DNA from: Molanna angustata
Lineage: Eukaryota; Arthropoda; Insecta; Trichoptera; Molannidae
Length of the DNA: 64,000 nucleotides
Direction: 5' to 3'
Assembly: GCA_963576475.1 (NCBI GenBank)
Contig: OY754967.1
Span: 21,973,914-22,037,913, forward strand
In this document: piece after piece, positions 45,618 through 58,328 of the stretch
Layout of the letters: the number at the start of each line of letters is the position of its first letter
How positions within the stretch are numbered: the stretch's first letter is position 1
Made by a program: the position numbers and the translations under genes
Notes under the pieces: generated by a model
The model's database searches: none
What the model saw: the letters and a program-made list of their open reading frames with translations, nothing else
What the model was told of the DNA's origin: nothing

Positions 45618-46085
45618 ATCTAGACCAACTAGACAGACCGAACAGGCTAAACTTCTAATACCTAGACTCAAGACAACTTTTGGACAAAGAAATTTCCTGT
45701 ATTTTGGAGTCAAATTATACAACGAACTACCTTTAACACTTAGACAAAACAGTAACTTGAAAATATTTAAGAGAGACATTAAAATTTGGAATAAAAAAAA
45801 GGGCAGAGACTATATTAAAAATAAATTAATCACCTGAACTCTGAAAATACTCCCATAGTTATTAACCAAAACTGAAAACTAATAAGACATCTATACACTG
45901 TCTCTGAACAGGTTTCACCTAGTGAGGCAGTTTATGACAATAGTAAAATATCTGGTAACTATTATGTAACCTAAGTTAAATATATTATATTGTATTAAAA
46001 AAAAAAAATTGTTACTAGATTTAAGGAAAATTGTATTTTATATAATAAATAAAAAAAATAAAAATACAAAAAGACAAGTGTAAAG
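45618..46085 (+). pseudogene. LINE C-terminal fragment, right half and 3' end
   Basis: Begins with the duplicated ATCTAGACC and continues in the LINE frame: SRPTRQTEQAKLLIPRLKTT, then FGQRNFLYFGVKLYNELPLT, to a stop near 45837. It is followed by an untranslated tail with A-rich tracts (from about 45997 and 46050). With 42670-42934 it forms one 5'-truncated LINE. Confidence 0.8.
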
Positions 46086-46089
46086 AATT

Positions 46090-46839
46090 AAAATAAATAA
46101 ATAAAAAAAAATTATTCAATTAATTATAACCTCACAAAATTCTGAAGCTTCATGAGTAGCCCTGCAAAGGGACGTTATATTACTTTGTTACTACTACTAT
46201 AATGTATTAATATAACATGATTTTTTGAAGTGTACCTATACGAAAGATACTATGTATACCCTTCAAAATATGAAATATCTCGGGGCCTGTGCAAGCAAAA
46301 GTATGTACATAGGTAGGTAAACCAATGATTATATTATACATAATAAATATGGCCTATCACGTAGGTTATCATCGTGGCTAAAGATGAGAGATGTAATAAA
46401 CTAAAATATCTGGTTTTAATAATAACAATTATTTGTGGTGAAGTTCACGAATCAACGAAACCTTTTTTTCAACGCATCAATATCGAAAAGCCTCCGGGCA
46501 GGTCAAGTAAATAAAAATAATTTATGTCCGAACACGAAACTTGGTCATTGCATTTCGAATCGAGGTAAAGAAACAAAAGACATTCAATTACGAGTTCAAT
46601 TAATTAACTCATCTTCTTATGTGTCATGCACTCATAATCATCTCCGTCGATTTCGGCATGAATTGTTGAATAATATTTCTTGAGTGAATTTTTGAGTTAA
46701 GGTTTTTCAGAGTAACTACACGCAATTCATTTTAAAAAGTCTACAATGGGTTTACCTCGCTGCAATCTAATAATCTTTCATATAAAAAAGACTTCAAAAT
46801 GACATATATAAAGATGTAAAGTAATGTAGTAATGTGAAA
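46090..46839. other. A+T-rich sequence, nothing recognised
   Basis: An 82-codon frame (46435-46683, +) has no recognisable motif. Confidence 0.45.
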
Positions 46840-47190
46840 AATGTAGTATTCGGTTCTCTCTGCCTACGTAATGAGGGACATGGCGTGATGGTATGTATCT
46901 ATGTAGTAATATGATCTTTCATACTATTTGCATATACAGTAATACGAAAATCCTTCGCAAATTGACCGAGATTCATGATTTCTCATGATTACCGTCATCA
47001 AATCTCTTGGCTTATTAGTTCAAATGGAACCACCCTTGAAGCAATTCCTTTCTAATGTATAAGGAATCATCGAAATCGGACGACGCGTGGAAAGAATTAT
47101 CGCTGATTTTGCATTTTACTAGTTTTTGATGATTTCGTCATGATAGCGGTTCGTCATGATAGAGGGCCGCGTTGAACAGGGTAGAGATAG
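46840..47190 (+). repeat. Dispersed repeat R2, copy 2
   Basis: Matches 7170-7510 in the same orientation: TTCGGTTCTCTCTGCCTACG, then CATCAAATCTCTTGG, ATGGAACCACCC and GATGATTTCGTCATGATAG. Confidence 0.55.
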
Positions 47191-48037
47191 TTCTGATAGT
47201 CGCCAACCTCCGCAGAGAATTGGAAAGTAAAATGAATCTCCATTTCTTTTAACACCATGTTAATAATAAATGTTTACATGTATCTCGAATCTATTGTGTG
47301 TAGTCTTTTGATTTGAATCAATATTTCTATTCATCGTCTGAACATAGCTAACTAATTAGTGAATGGTGTTAGAATGCTGCTATAATGCGATGGTATGGTA
47401 TTAATTAATGTATCTATAGGTCATCTCAGGTATCAACACTATGCTGTTCTACCTATATTCAAATATCCGTACACATTTGTAAAAATATCAACACAAATAA
47501 ATTAATACATATAAAAGAATATCCATATAATACGTAGATACATACGTAGGTATTGATCGTGGTACAGTGCGAATTCTTTATAATTATTTCTTTTCTATGA
47601 TGTTATGCCGCCTACTTTATTGATGAACTGAAAATGATGCAACGAATCTGTGCCAGTAAAGGTATCTTCTGATACTCACAAATTACAAAATAAATTATAT
47701 TTATTTGAAAAATACATCTTATTCATTAATTAAATTAAATATATTCGAGTTTACGTACCTAATCCTATCGACTATGATATGAAATTCTTTACATGTTGTT
47801 AATCAAAATAAAATTCAGCGCTAAGCATGTTTTCGGTCAGTACTCAATTTGTTTTTCAAAAAAATCTGGAATCACTAGGAAATCTTCACAATTTAGGGGA
47901 AATTATAAACTTATATAATTATAAATATAAGCTGCCTAAACTAATACAATTATAATTATAAGCAGCTTCAGTACAGCTTTTTAACCTAGTGAAACAGTTT
48001 ACGTTCCGCATCTAGTTCTTAAGTATCTTTTTTTATT
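47191..48037. other. A+T-rich sequence, nothing recognised
   Basis: No gene or clear repeat was seen. Confidence 0.5.
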
Positions 48038-48610
48038 TAAAACGAGTGGGTTGTGGCCAACGCTAAACCCCTCACTAACAAGTCATTCTATAAAGTATTC
48101 AAATTTTGTATGGAAAATTTCCAACATTTTCATGAAATGAGTTTGTTAAATTATTTTTAATTTAAATATTTTATTATGAAAACTTGATAACTCTTCAATG
48201 CCATTTTATGAAAGTGATGTGCCTTTTTATGAATTTGAAAACAAAAATTTCAAATTTTAAGTTTCCTGAGCTTGGGGTCACTTTGAAATATTTGACAGTT
48301 AAAAAAATTGAGAAGCACTATTCATATATCGTTAAAAATCTAATGGGATCTAATCGAGTATTAGATATACATATTTGCAAAATTTGAATAGAATCGAATG
48401 AGTACTTTAGTCTATAATCGATAAAGTAAAAAATGAACACGCCGTACATACATAGCTCACACACAGATACATTGTGATGAAACTTTCAGAATACAATCTC
48501 AGCATGATACTAGTTGATAATCTGCAAAAAAATACCCTTAAAAATTGCGAAACCATAACTCCCCACTATATCACCTTGTGTTAGTGAGGAGTAAAAATTG
48601 TATTGTTAAA
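48038..48610 (+). repeat. Dispersed repeat R1, fullest copy
   Basis: Runs from AAACGAGTGGGTTGTGGCCA to AGTGAGGAGTAAAAATTG. It is matched in reverse by 50340-51005, in part by 17796-17965, and more weakly by 500-1215. The frame at 48184-48387 is not conserved between copies. Class unknown. Confidence 0.65.
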
Positions 48611-48674
48611 CTTTGATGTGTATAAAGTAATTGTGTTTTCAGTCTGGAGCTGTGAGACGATTAATAATGTAAGT

Positions 48675-48765
48675 CTCCAGAATGTGTCAACTTGTTATTG
48701 GATGCGTGTTAAATTAATATTTGACAAAGTACCTGTTAGTTGCCCGAGAAGCAATAAAAAAAAAT
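48675..48765 (+). mobile_element. SINE body fragment (Ser-like family)
   Basis: GTCAACTTGTTATTGGATGC, then GTGTTAAATTAATATTTGAC and GTTGCCCGAGAAGCAA, match the non-tRNA body at 55560-55635. The tRNA-like head is absent and an A-rich tail follows. Confidence 0.6.
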
Positions 48766-49280
48766 AAAGATGCCTTTTCGTTTTAATTGACACTACACTA
48801 AATAGCTGTTTGGTATTTTCGGCCTATTTTCATATTTTTATTAAATCCAATGTAACTTATTCAAAATATATCGTAGTTTTCAACGTCAATTCTAAAACGA
48901 ATTGATGTTCATATTTTGAAATCTTTGTTAAGCTCAAATAATTTGTTTGAAATTATCTAGGTACTTTCAAGACAGGTATCACATGAAATAAAATAGGTAT
49001 CGAACAAAGACATTATGTACTAAAGTAGTATCGAACGAATACTTGTTGGGATTTATGGATTCATTCTTTTATTACGATTCTTCTGTTCAAGAACTCGTAC
49101 GATCAAATAGACCAGTTTTAGACCCTTTCTATAAATTCACCTCTCTACTGGAATTTTGCAATCGATTTGTCCTACTAAATTTATTTAACTAGTGTATTTA
49201 TCAATGACAGTGAATCAATACATTAAATACAACACATTAACTTGATTTACAAACTGAGAAATAATATGCTTCCAAAATAT
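48766..49280. other. A+T-rich sequence, nothing recognised
   Basis: No gene or clear repeat was seen. Confidence 0.5.
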
Positions 49281-49755
49281 GTGCAAAAAAGCATCATATT
49301 CAATGCCAATGTTCACACTTACCCTACGAGAGGATGTCAGGAAATATCCTGACTTCCAAAAACGAGATTAACATGTACAGAATACAGTTTATACCTTGGA
49401 CGAGTAAATATGAGTTTATACCATAAAGGTCTCAACATATATAATAGTTTACCACCAAACATAAAAGAAACAACAAGTATTTTCCCCTTTCGTAGGCTAG
49501 GTGCTTAATACATAATTAAAAATTATTTAAGTTATCCGTAGTTTTACATGATGTTTATATAATTTAATGTTATATTCTTACTAAAATTATTTGTTCAAAA
49601 AAAAAAATTTGTTATATTTTTTGTTTTAACTATATACTACTACTAATTCTACTATAGTAGGCACCAAATTAAGTGAGGTTTTTAATTAAGAGTGCCTAAT
49701 GCAAATAAACCCAAGTTTGTGCAAATTTTCACATTAATTCAACAAAATAAATAAA
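49281..49755 (+). pseudogene. LINE C-terminal relic and 3' tail
   Basis: The + strand encodes YSLYLGRVNMSLYHKGLNIY followed by NSLPPNIKETTSIFPFRR, typical of a LINE C-terminus, with a stop in the preceding part. An untranslated tail runs to an A-rich end near 49755. Confidence 0.6.
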
Positions 49756-50339
49756 AACAAACCCCGCCCTTGTATCATTTCACCCGATACCATTTTATTA
49801 TTTAAATCTATTTTTTTCATTTGTTCGTTGAGTCAATAAAACAACGACATTGGTCCGTTTTTACGGATTAATGTGTTTATCCAAGTTTTAAATTTACTTC
49901 TCATTACAAAAGTATTTTCTCTTATGATTCTCATTATTCTTTTTATTTTAACTCATTGTAAAACTGTGCTTACCTCTTCTTTTGTGCAAATACGAAACCG
50001 CAAATTGTGAAATTGGAGCGCGGCTTTACTTTGAATTATTTTTCAAATGAATTCAATTTGTTTACTCGAAGCACTAAGAACAATAATGCGGGTATAATTT
50101 TGAATGCTTGTATTATTTAATGTGTATTTGTACATCTTAAGAATCTAGTTCGTGAATCTTTTGAGAATCATACAACTAAAATGTAATCTTTCTTACATTA
50201 ACTTGATATAATAGACAATACAAGCTATAGATCGAGACCTAATCCACTTAATTCACCTTTTGATATTGAAATTTTCGGCCTAGTCATTAAATATGAATTA
50301 ATATACTGTAGGAAACTTTATAAAGTAAAATCCATACTA
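49756..50339. other. A+T-rich sequence, nothing recognised
   Basis: No gene or clear repeat was seen. Confidence 0.5.
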
Positions 50340-51005
50340 TGAAGTAACTTAGTGAGTACAAGAAAGATTTTTTTACTCCTCACCAACCCAAGAGGATAGT
50401 GGGGAGCTATGAATTCGCAATTTTTAAGGCTATTTATTTATTGCAGATTATCAACTAGTATTATGCTGAGATTGAATTCTTTAAATTTCATCACAGTATA
50501 TCTGTGTGTGTAATGTGTACAATGTGCGGTGTGCTATGTACGGCGTGTTTATTCTACCTTATCTATTAGCGACTAAAGTACTCATTAGATTCTTTTCAAA
50601 TTTAGCAAATTTATATAATATCTAATGCTCGCTTAGACCTCATTAGATTTAAAAAGGATATCTGATCAGTGCTTCTCCTTTTTGACAGTGATAGACTTGC
50701 ATATATAGCGGCGAATGAAATCCCTTCTGGCCGCCGCCTACCCGGAAGACCACCCAAGAGATGGAAGGATAGCTGGACTTCGTCATCCCAGGAGGCATAG
50801 TTTCTGAAGAAAAGACCAACTAGGTCTACTAAACGAAGAAGAAGAAGAAGAATTATCAAGTATTCATGATAAAATATATCAATCCAAAATTATTTAACAA
50901 ACTCATTTCACGAAAATGCTGAATATTTTCCATAAAAAATTTGAATACTTTGTGGAGTGAATTGTTAGTGAGGAGTTTTGCGTTGGGCACAACTTACTTG
51001 TATTT
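50340..51005 (-). repeat. Dispersed repeat R1, inverted copy
   Basis: The reverse complement matches 48038-48610 block by block (for example AGTGGGGAGCTATGAATTCG and GATTATCAACTAGTATTATG on the + strand). It is interrupted by a LINE relic at about 50700-50855. Together with the + copy it forms an inverted pair about 1.7 kb apart. Confidence 0.65.
50700..50855 (+). pseudogene. LINE C-terminal relic
   Basis: Encodes AANEIPSGRRLPGRPPKRWK and then DSWTSSSQEA and a stop. The GRPPKRW signature is typical of the end of RTE/I-type LINE proteins. It ends in a GAA-rich run. Confidence 0.6.
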
Positions 51006-52042
51006 TTAATTGGGAGTGATTTATTGATGAAAAATTATAACAGATTAAAAATAATTATATAAATACATATAATGGGGTCGGTGGTAAATTTGCACAGGGT
51101 CTCCTTAGGTAAGTTCGGGGAATGATGTATTATATTTTTGTACTTGATTGCTGCAAAAATATAATTTTACTTAACAAATTTATTTTAAATTGAGTATCAC
51201 TATTTGAAAGCCTAAAACATATCGAACAAATTCTTGAATTATTATAGATGGGTTTATCAAAATCCGGATAGAAACAAAGATGTTTTGTTTTTTTCCTAGT
51301 TCATGATTTTTATTTGACATTTACTTCAACAATCACAAATACGTACCCATTATAAGTATGGCTAAAATACGTAAACAATTAACCATAAGTATCTAAGTAT
51401 CTGGTTGTATTACATAAACACATAAGAGGCAATATGTTTAGTAAAGATAATCGCTTTCATATACATACGTATAATAATATATATCACATAACACAAGTAC
51501 CTACTTGCATATCATAACCTATATAATTATTTAATACATAATATTGTGCCTTATGCTTTTAAGTTGTTGATCTTTAGTGTAAAAAATGGTATGAACAAAT
51601 TTGTTCCACATTCTCCTACGCTGCCCATAGCTAAAAATTATATTAATTGGCATGTATTTGAAATAACTTAAACAGATATAGCAACACACAGGACAGTAAA
51701 CATGACAATTCCTCATAGAATGAAGCAAATAATTTGAGATTTGCTTAGGTATTCACATTTTTTCAACAGCAAGTTTTTTTAAGACGTATGTACTACCTGC
51801 ATGTTGTAAGTGTCTGCCAAAGACCTTATATACTAAAGTAAAGGTCTTTGGTCTTTGCATACTCATTATGAAATGCAAATCTTTCCAAATGAAAATTAAT
51901 TACAAATTATTTGAAAACATGCAAACCACGACGTCCCGGCGTCGTTTTACTATTCGCCCTATAAAACCACACCTTCCTCTCCTGTCATACAAATTATTTA
52001 CATATTGTTTTAACTTCTTATACTCATGTGGATTCACTGTAG
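51006..52042. other. A+T-rich sequence, nothing recognised
   Basis: No gene or clear repeat was seen. Confidence 0.5.
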
Positions 52043-52400
52043 AATGCTAAGGATATCCTGGACCGACATGGTGAGCAACGTTGAAGTCTTGCGTAGAGCT
52101 AATACTGACAGACAGTTGTTCACGACAGTCAATAGGACAATCAAGTAAGACTTCATATTTTCGTCACATAATGAGAGGCGAAAAATACTGGATCTTACAG
52201 TTGATCATAAAAGGGAAGATTGAGGGCCGTAAAGGGGGCGGCAGGAAGCAGCTATCCTGGCTCCGTAACATTCGGACCGTAACGAGTGGACCGGAGTGAG
52301 GCGTGTGGAGGACTTGTTCCGCATCGCACAGGACAGGGAAAGTTTCTCTCGAGTGATCGTCAACGTCGGGGACAGGACACAGAGAAGAAGATACTAATCT
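52043..52400 (+). pseudogene. RTE-like LINE C-terminal relic
   Basis: Two frames give MLRISWTDMVSNVEVLRRAN, then SYFRHIMRGEKYWILQLIIK, GKIEGRKGGGRKQLSWLRNI and, after another shift, RVEDLFRIAQDRESFSRVIV. This is the standard ending of RTE-like LINE proteins (LRISW, HIMRG, GRGRKQ-SWL, AQDR). At least two frameshifts. Confidence 0.8.
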
Positions 52401-53939
52401 TAAATTTGAATTTCATTTACGTGATCGTGGCAAAATCTGAGTGGTATGTGCCTTTACCTACTGTTCATTCAACACTTTATGCCTTATACTAGGTATTTAT
52501 AATCAAACAAGAATGATTATTTTTCTACATATATATTTCCCTTATAATAGGACGACCGTTTCGGCTGACTAGGCCCTTATCAACTTTATGCCTTGTTTTA
52601 TTACTTTTGTCGATAGTGCATATCTGTCTATAATAAATATTTCCAATGCTATAATCTATAGTAAAATGCCAATTCTTTATGACTGAAGTGAATTTGAAGG
52701 TTCTGAATTTAGATTTTTTTTTTCATCAATTGATTTCATCAAAAGAGTGTGGTATCGCATATCAACTTTATTAAAGAATAAATTGTGAAATGTGTTTGTA
52801 ATTATAAGTTTAACAGTCAATTAAAATACAAATTTTACTTTGTCTTTCAACAAAATATTGAACAAAAAAAAATTTATTGTAAAAATAAACTCACCGTAAA
52901 TGCAACCTTGCATTTGTTAATCATTTTGAAAGCCAGCTCGATGCCTTTGAAGTAATACTGTTAAATCTTTGCAGTCAGTTCTTCTCTTTCTGTGAATAAA
53001 AGTAATACATTTTATAAATTAGATTTAAAAAGTAATAACATCAAGTCAGAAATAAAAAAAAAATTGTTTTTCAATTGTAGTTTGGTAAAAAAAACAGTGA
53101 AGAAAAACTTGACCTGGGACGGAGTTATAAAGCATTATATCAACAATAAACTATTGATAAGAATATAAAACGCTGTAATGCCCCATGCTTCACTTGAAGC
53201 ATATATTTCAAATTTATTTGTGCAAAGCCTAATTTTTAATAATTCTAATTTTAATTTAGGTTGTATACATTTTATAACCAATGAATGGCGTATGAATAAA
53301 ATACTATGCTATTTTGTTATAATTTTAAAATAGGGTAAATTTAAAACCTTTTTTTTATCAAACCAACGTTTTGATACTCATTTTAAGTTTATTCATACTA
53401 AAATTGTATACCTAAAAAGTTAGTTTTGGTATCAATGAGTAAACTTATAACCAGAAAATTTAGTGTCAGTATGTCTTATAAACAAAGATTATTAGAGGCG
53501 AATTTGAGTGAAGGAATGTATTCTAAAATAAGGACCTGATTCTGTTTAATTATATTACTCACCAAATATTGGCGGCCATATTCTTAAATAAGAAAACCAA
53601 CAAAATATATAGAAGCAGCACGACTCATTGCATTACAAATAAAATTCAAATATACATAAATGTACTCTCGTTTAGATGATGGATCCGATTATCTTTTTGT
53701 AGGCTGCAATTAAAAAAAAACACAAGTCATCTTCGATTGCTAATGTACGTGTAACTTGCACGCTTCAATTTAGCAATACTTGTTAAAAATGAGGTCGGCT
53801 AATAAATGGGAAGTTTAGATTTCATAAAACGATAGACATAAAGTGCAAATTTTACAACCGTAAGTTGATCGTAAAATAAAAATCAAATCATAATAAGATT
53901 TGGATCTTGATAAAACCCAGAACGAAAATAATAATTTTA
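52401..53939. other. A+T-rich sequence, nothing recognised
   Basis: No gene or clear repeat was seen. Confidence 0.5.
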
Positions 53940-54251
53940 AAATGATTTTTTTAGCTGTGTGGCACCGGCTTAGAATAGTGCTTCCACTCTTTTAAATCAT
54001 TGTTTTCAAGTGTCCCGTAAGAGCCGGGTAATCGAAAATACAACAGGCAACAATAACATCTTACATAGTTCAGCAATGAGGTTCACCACCCATTCTGAAT
54101 GTAGTGCCTTTTTTGGTGAAACGAGACTGGTGTGTGGGTATACATAGATGTGTTGTTCTCCCTTTTATAAGGCAATGCACACCCGCACACCTTTCGCTGG
54201 TTACCCCACATTGTGGGATATGCCGTGATGGTATGAATGAAAAATGATTTT
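53940..54251 (+). mobile_element. SINE-like retroposon S2 with 11-bp TSD
   Basis: The body 53951-54240 starts near AGCTGTGTGGCACCGGCTTA and ends TATGAATGA, matching 10444-10748 in reverse. AAAATGATTTT at 53940-53950 and 54241-54251 is a perfect target-site duplication. An open stretch in the minus frame is shared with the other copy, but I read it as chance. No pol III box is convincing. Confidence 0.85.
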
Positions 54252-55503
54252 ATAGAAATATGAATAAGTGGGGCATATAACGTAAACACCCCAATTTCAA
54301 ATCAAATTCCTCAAATATGTTAAACATTGTGTTTCTATAAATAATACCATAAGTGTTTTCAACATTTCTCTAGTGAATGTTTGTCACACACTTTAAAAAT
54401 TCAGCTTAAATTCCCTTAAAAAATATTAAAAATATTATTTTTTCAGCATATTTTTGAAATTACTCCATAACTATGTGTCGTAGAGAAATAAATCTTTTAA
54501 ATTCTCAAAGAGAGCGTAAAATAAAAGTGAATGACTGATTAAGTTTTTTCATTTCAAGTAAGGTTTGTTCTTAAAATGCAAAAAATCCACAAATTTTGGG
54601 TTTCCGATGATTTAAATCACGTATAAAACTTTTTTAACGCACGCGATAGTTACGCATTCATGGTTTTAATATATAAAGTTTCCAGTCACTATATTTAGCT
54701 TTATATAACCTCTAAATAAAAAATATATTAAATATAAGTATCTGATCACATTAAAATAACTCATTTATCTGGTCGTATACATATAAGCCATTCGTTTTTT
54801 TTAATCGAATATTCGGGATATGTCATAAATAGTTAAACTGATGATGATGACGGCGACGACGCGCTATTTTTATATTGTAGAACTCTTTTTTTAAGTCATA
54901 GATAAAGCATCAAATGTTCCACAATTTTTTACGATCCCTGTAACAGGCGAAACGATCGTTTGGAAAATATTTTTACTTGATTTTTTTACCAGTGTAAAAT
55001 ATGTCGTGTTTTACTTTGGTTAAATAAAATTTAAAATTTACTTTCCTGGACTATGCAGAGTTATACGATATAATATTTTTTTCTGTTTATTACTATAACT
55101 TAGTATATTCTTGATATTAGGTACAATAATATATAACACAATTTGGAAGATAGCTCACCGTTGTGTGTAGTTACAGATAGCTACAATTTAGCGCCCTAAG
55201 CTATTTCATCTGAACATTCTTTATACATTAGGTACGATCTTCAAGGTACTCAACACGCACTTATAATACATTTTGACATGTGATATCTATATTTCAAATC
55301 GAAGGTTGCTACAATCACGAATATATTACATAAAAGGAACAATATATGTTCATAAAAATCGCGGCTGATTATGTCTGATAAACAGTCTCTCAAAATATAT
55401 TCACACGTAGTCTGTAGATATTTTTCTTCTTAGGAGTTAAATTAATTGATTATACGATTCATAAATCTCAAAAAAGTATTATTGTACAAAATAATAAAAA
55501 AAT
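54252..55503. other. A+T-rich sequence, nothing recognised
   Basis: No gene or clear repeat was seen. Confidence 0.5.
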
Positions 55504-55640
55504 GACCTTCTGGCTCAGTTGGTTAGATGTCTGACTGCTAAGCCAAAGGACCCGGGTGTGGCAACTTGTTATTGGGTGCGTGTTAAATTAAAATTTGACA
55601 TAGTACCTACTTGTTAATTGCCCAAAAAGCAAAACTAAAA
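55504..55640 (+). mobile_element. tRNA-derived SINE, tRNA-Ser-like head
   Basis: TGGCTCAGTTGGTTAGATG is a good A box, and GACTGCTAAGCC looks like an anticodon arm with GCT. The T arm is cut off after GACCCGGGT, where the body shared with 48675-48765 begins. It is therefore a SINE and not a tRNA gene. It ends in A-rich sequence. Confidence 0.65.
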
Positions 55641-55864
55641 TAAAATATAATATATTTTTCTAGTATTTCTATTGCTTCCAGAATCGTTGTAGCATTGAAT
55701 AATAAATATATAACAAAATAATACTTTTATATAACTTTATTCGTATTTTTCTTTCAATTTCTGACTATTCATACCGTCATAATTAAAATAAATATTTTGT
55801 AAAATGTAAAATAATATATGTAAGTGTCTTAACAGGCATTATTATTTTCAAATATCGATTAAGT

Positions 55865-56095
55865 TACTATGCATAAGGATCGGCGATAAAAGGGTTGAAA
55901 AAAGGATCCTGCTCACAAAGCCCCAAGGTAGACGAAACGTAGATAGAACCAAACTCCGATAGCTGGATGGCGTGCAGCGGTATGTGGAGGCTGTTGGCGT
56001 GAGGGACTGGAGAAGTGCGTCCCAGGATAGAGAGAGATGGAGAGGAATGTTGGAGGAGACTAAGGCTCTCAACGTGCTGTGGAGCCATTGATGTG
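55865..56095 (+). pseudogene. LINE C-terminal relic
   Basis: Encodes RILLTKPQGRRNVDRTKLR, then, past a stop, VRDWRSASQDRERWRGMLEE and TKALNVL. DWR followed by AQDR-like RWR..LLEEAK is the usual end of many LINE proteins. Confidence 0.65.
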
Positions 56096-57565
56096 ATAAT
56101 GTATAAGAATTTACTATAATTTTTTACGTTTTTTTTATCTACCAATAAATCTGTTATTTCTAAATAAACACATGTCCTGGCCGATACCTACATATATGTT
56201 CCTTTTCTGTCTTATTACTTTTTTTCAAATACTACTGTAACTTGGGTTTACTTTCATGATTTAAAAACCTTTCTACTATACAAACGTTCGCACACTTCCA
56301 CATTATTTTTCGCCAATAGCACGTCTTCGCTATTTGGGGAACAAATATTCTAGCCTAGGCGATATTTAATACTTATCATTGGCAAACTATAAAATCATTT
56401 TGCATCAACATTTTTTGGTGCAAAATGACACTTTTATTCGTGATAATTGTTTTCGCTTCTTTGAATAAACATCACGATATTTGTATAGGATTTCTTCTTT
56501 TATTGGGATTTATATATTTTTTTTCTATTTGTAATCTGAATTTTTACATTACTTTTTACTTATTTAATATTGTTATTAGTTAATTTCAAAGTTTGTTTCA
56601 TTGGTTATATTCATATATTATAATTTTTCCTTTTTTTGTGCAATACTGTTTTTTTTAATATAAATTGTTTTTGTGTGTATTATCATATTAAAATACTGTT
56701 TTATTTGTATAATATGTAAAAGGCTATTAAGCCGTAAATTGTATTAAATAAATAAATATAATACATATTATAATAATCGTGTGAAAATAAATTTTACAAC
56801 AGCAAATTTCAGCAAAAGATCTAGATATAATAATATGTATATGTTAATTTGGTACTTGTATTAATTTTACAGTTTTAGAATCACAACGTAAACAGATATT
56901 TAATGAGAATAAGAATATCTTTGATCAAGAAAGAAGTATCGTATTGTTATAAAGGTCAACTTGTTAAATATAAAAACAATGTCACGAAGGTATGCACATA
57001 TAAATATAGTTTATTATGAACTTGCATGTATCTACTCATATATCGTATATTACACTTTGACATGACAAAGGTGTAACAAGAATGTCGATCTATTAACTAA
57101 ATATCCCGGATTTAGTTTTGGGTAGAATATTATTATGACATATTCATAGACATGACATGTGTGGATACGTCAAAAAAACAAAAACATTACAATCATAGGG
57201 CCACAGAAAAAAAAAACAGATGCTAAGTTCACGGGCCCACTACAAATAATATTTTCTAATATTTTATTTTATTTTATAAATTTATTTATATCTCAGAAAC
57301 AAGCATTTATGCTTATTTTAGGGAACGTAGGAAGATGTAGGTATATGTACTTGTTTAACAACGACATATTCATTTTTTATATTAAAAAAAATCTCAGAAA
57401 ATAAAATTACTAAATTTAAAGTTCAACAACGCGCCATTAGGTTTTACCTGTTATGAGGCTGTTTTTAAAAATATCTGTATTTGACATTGTGTCACAGCTT
57501 GCACTGTCAAACTAGCTTTACAGTTCACTGTGAATATAATTAGATTCCGATTGTATTTTTTTTTC
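56096..57565. other. A+T-rich sequence, nothing recognised
   Basis: Short frames only. A stretch near 56700-56765 ends in AAAT units and may be a LINE tail. Confidence 0.45.
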
Positions 57566-57695
57566 ATAGATAATATCAAACATATTTATTATTGTATATA
57601 CGCAAACATTTTTTTTCTGTCGGAAGTCAATGATAGATTATGACAAATTTTTAACTTAATCAGAAGACAAAATTAGTGAAAATACAGTTTTAACC
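57566..57695 (+). repeat. Unfolded relative of the 58.1-kb hairpin element
   Basis: TTTATTATTGTATATACGCA, then CTGTCGGAAGTCAATGATAG and GACAAATTTTTAACTTAATC, parallel 58104-58190 with substitutions. The second, inverted arm is absent here. Confidence 0.5.
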
Positions 57696-58078
57696 AAGGA
57701 TATTTTATCAAGTTTATCCATACCACTTGGAAAGGTGTTAAATGTTTTCGGTATGCTTACTTTACGTAATAGTTTGTCCATCTGGGAATTATCAATGTAT
57801 TTTGCACAACTTGTCTAGAATTATATGTATTTTTTACAGGTATATTCATTAGAGAAGTTATGATTTAATATGACTCGATAAGTATATAATTTGCTAACTG
57901 GGAGTATTCCTGTTATATTGCATATCATTTCATCATTATCTTTACATTTAAATAAATCTGATTTGGGTATTCTTAGTTTTAACAATCTCGCTTAACAAGT
58001 ATTGCTAAACCTAACCTCGTACTTAGACGCATGACTTTAATGCTACGAATTATATTATTATTTAAAGTATTTTGTAAG

Positions 58079-58328
58079 TGATACATACTTCGAATATTTT
58101 TATTATTGCATATGCGCAAACATTGGATTTTTTCCCTGTCGGGAGTCAAAGATATTTTTTGACAGATTTTTAATTATCTCAACAGAGACGAAGTTGGAAT
58201 ATTTATTGTAGGAGAACCGGGAAATCAAGATTTCCCGGAACCTTGATTTCCCGGTTCTCCTACAATAAATATTCCAACTTCGTCTCTGTTGAGATAATTA
58301 AAAATCTGTCAAAAAATGATACATACTT
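58079..58328 (+). mobile_element. Hairpin element H2 with 12-bp TSD
   Basis: TGATACATACTT at 58079-58090 and 58317-58328 flanks a 226-bp insert. A leader of 64 bases (58091-58154) precedes a near-perfect hairpin (58155-58316) with arms of about 75 bases (core GAGACGAAGTTGGAATATTT) and a 12-base loop. It has the same layout as the 3.7-, 4.2- and 25.9-kb elements but an unrelated sequence. Non-coding. Confidence 0.75.

Noticed and set aside
55504..55575. Functional tRNA-Ser gene
   Set aside because: The T arm and acceptor 3' strand are missing and the body is shared with another SINE copy.
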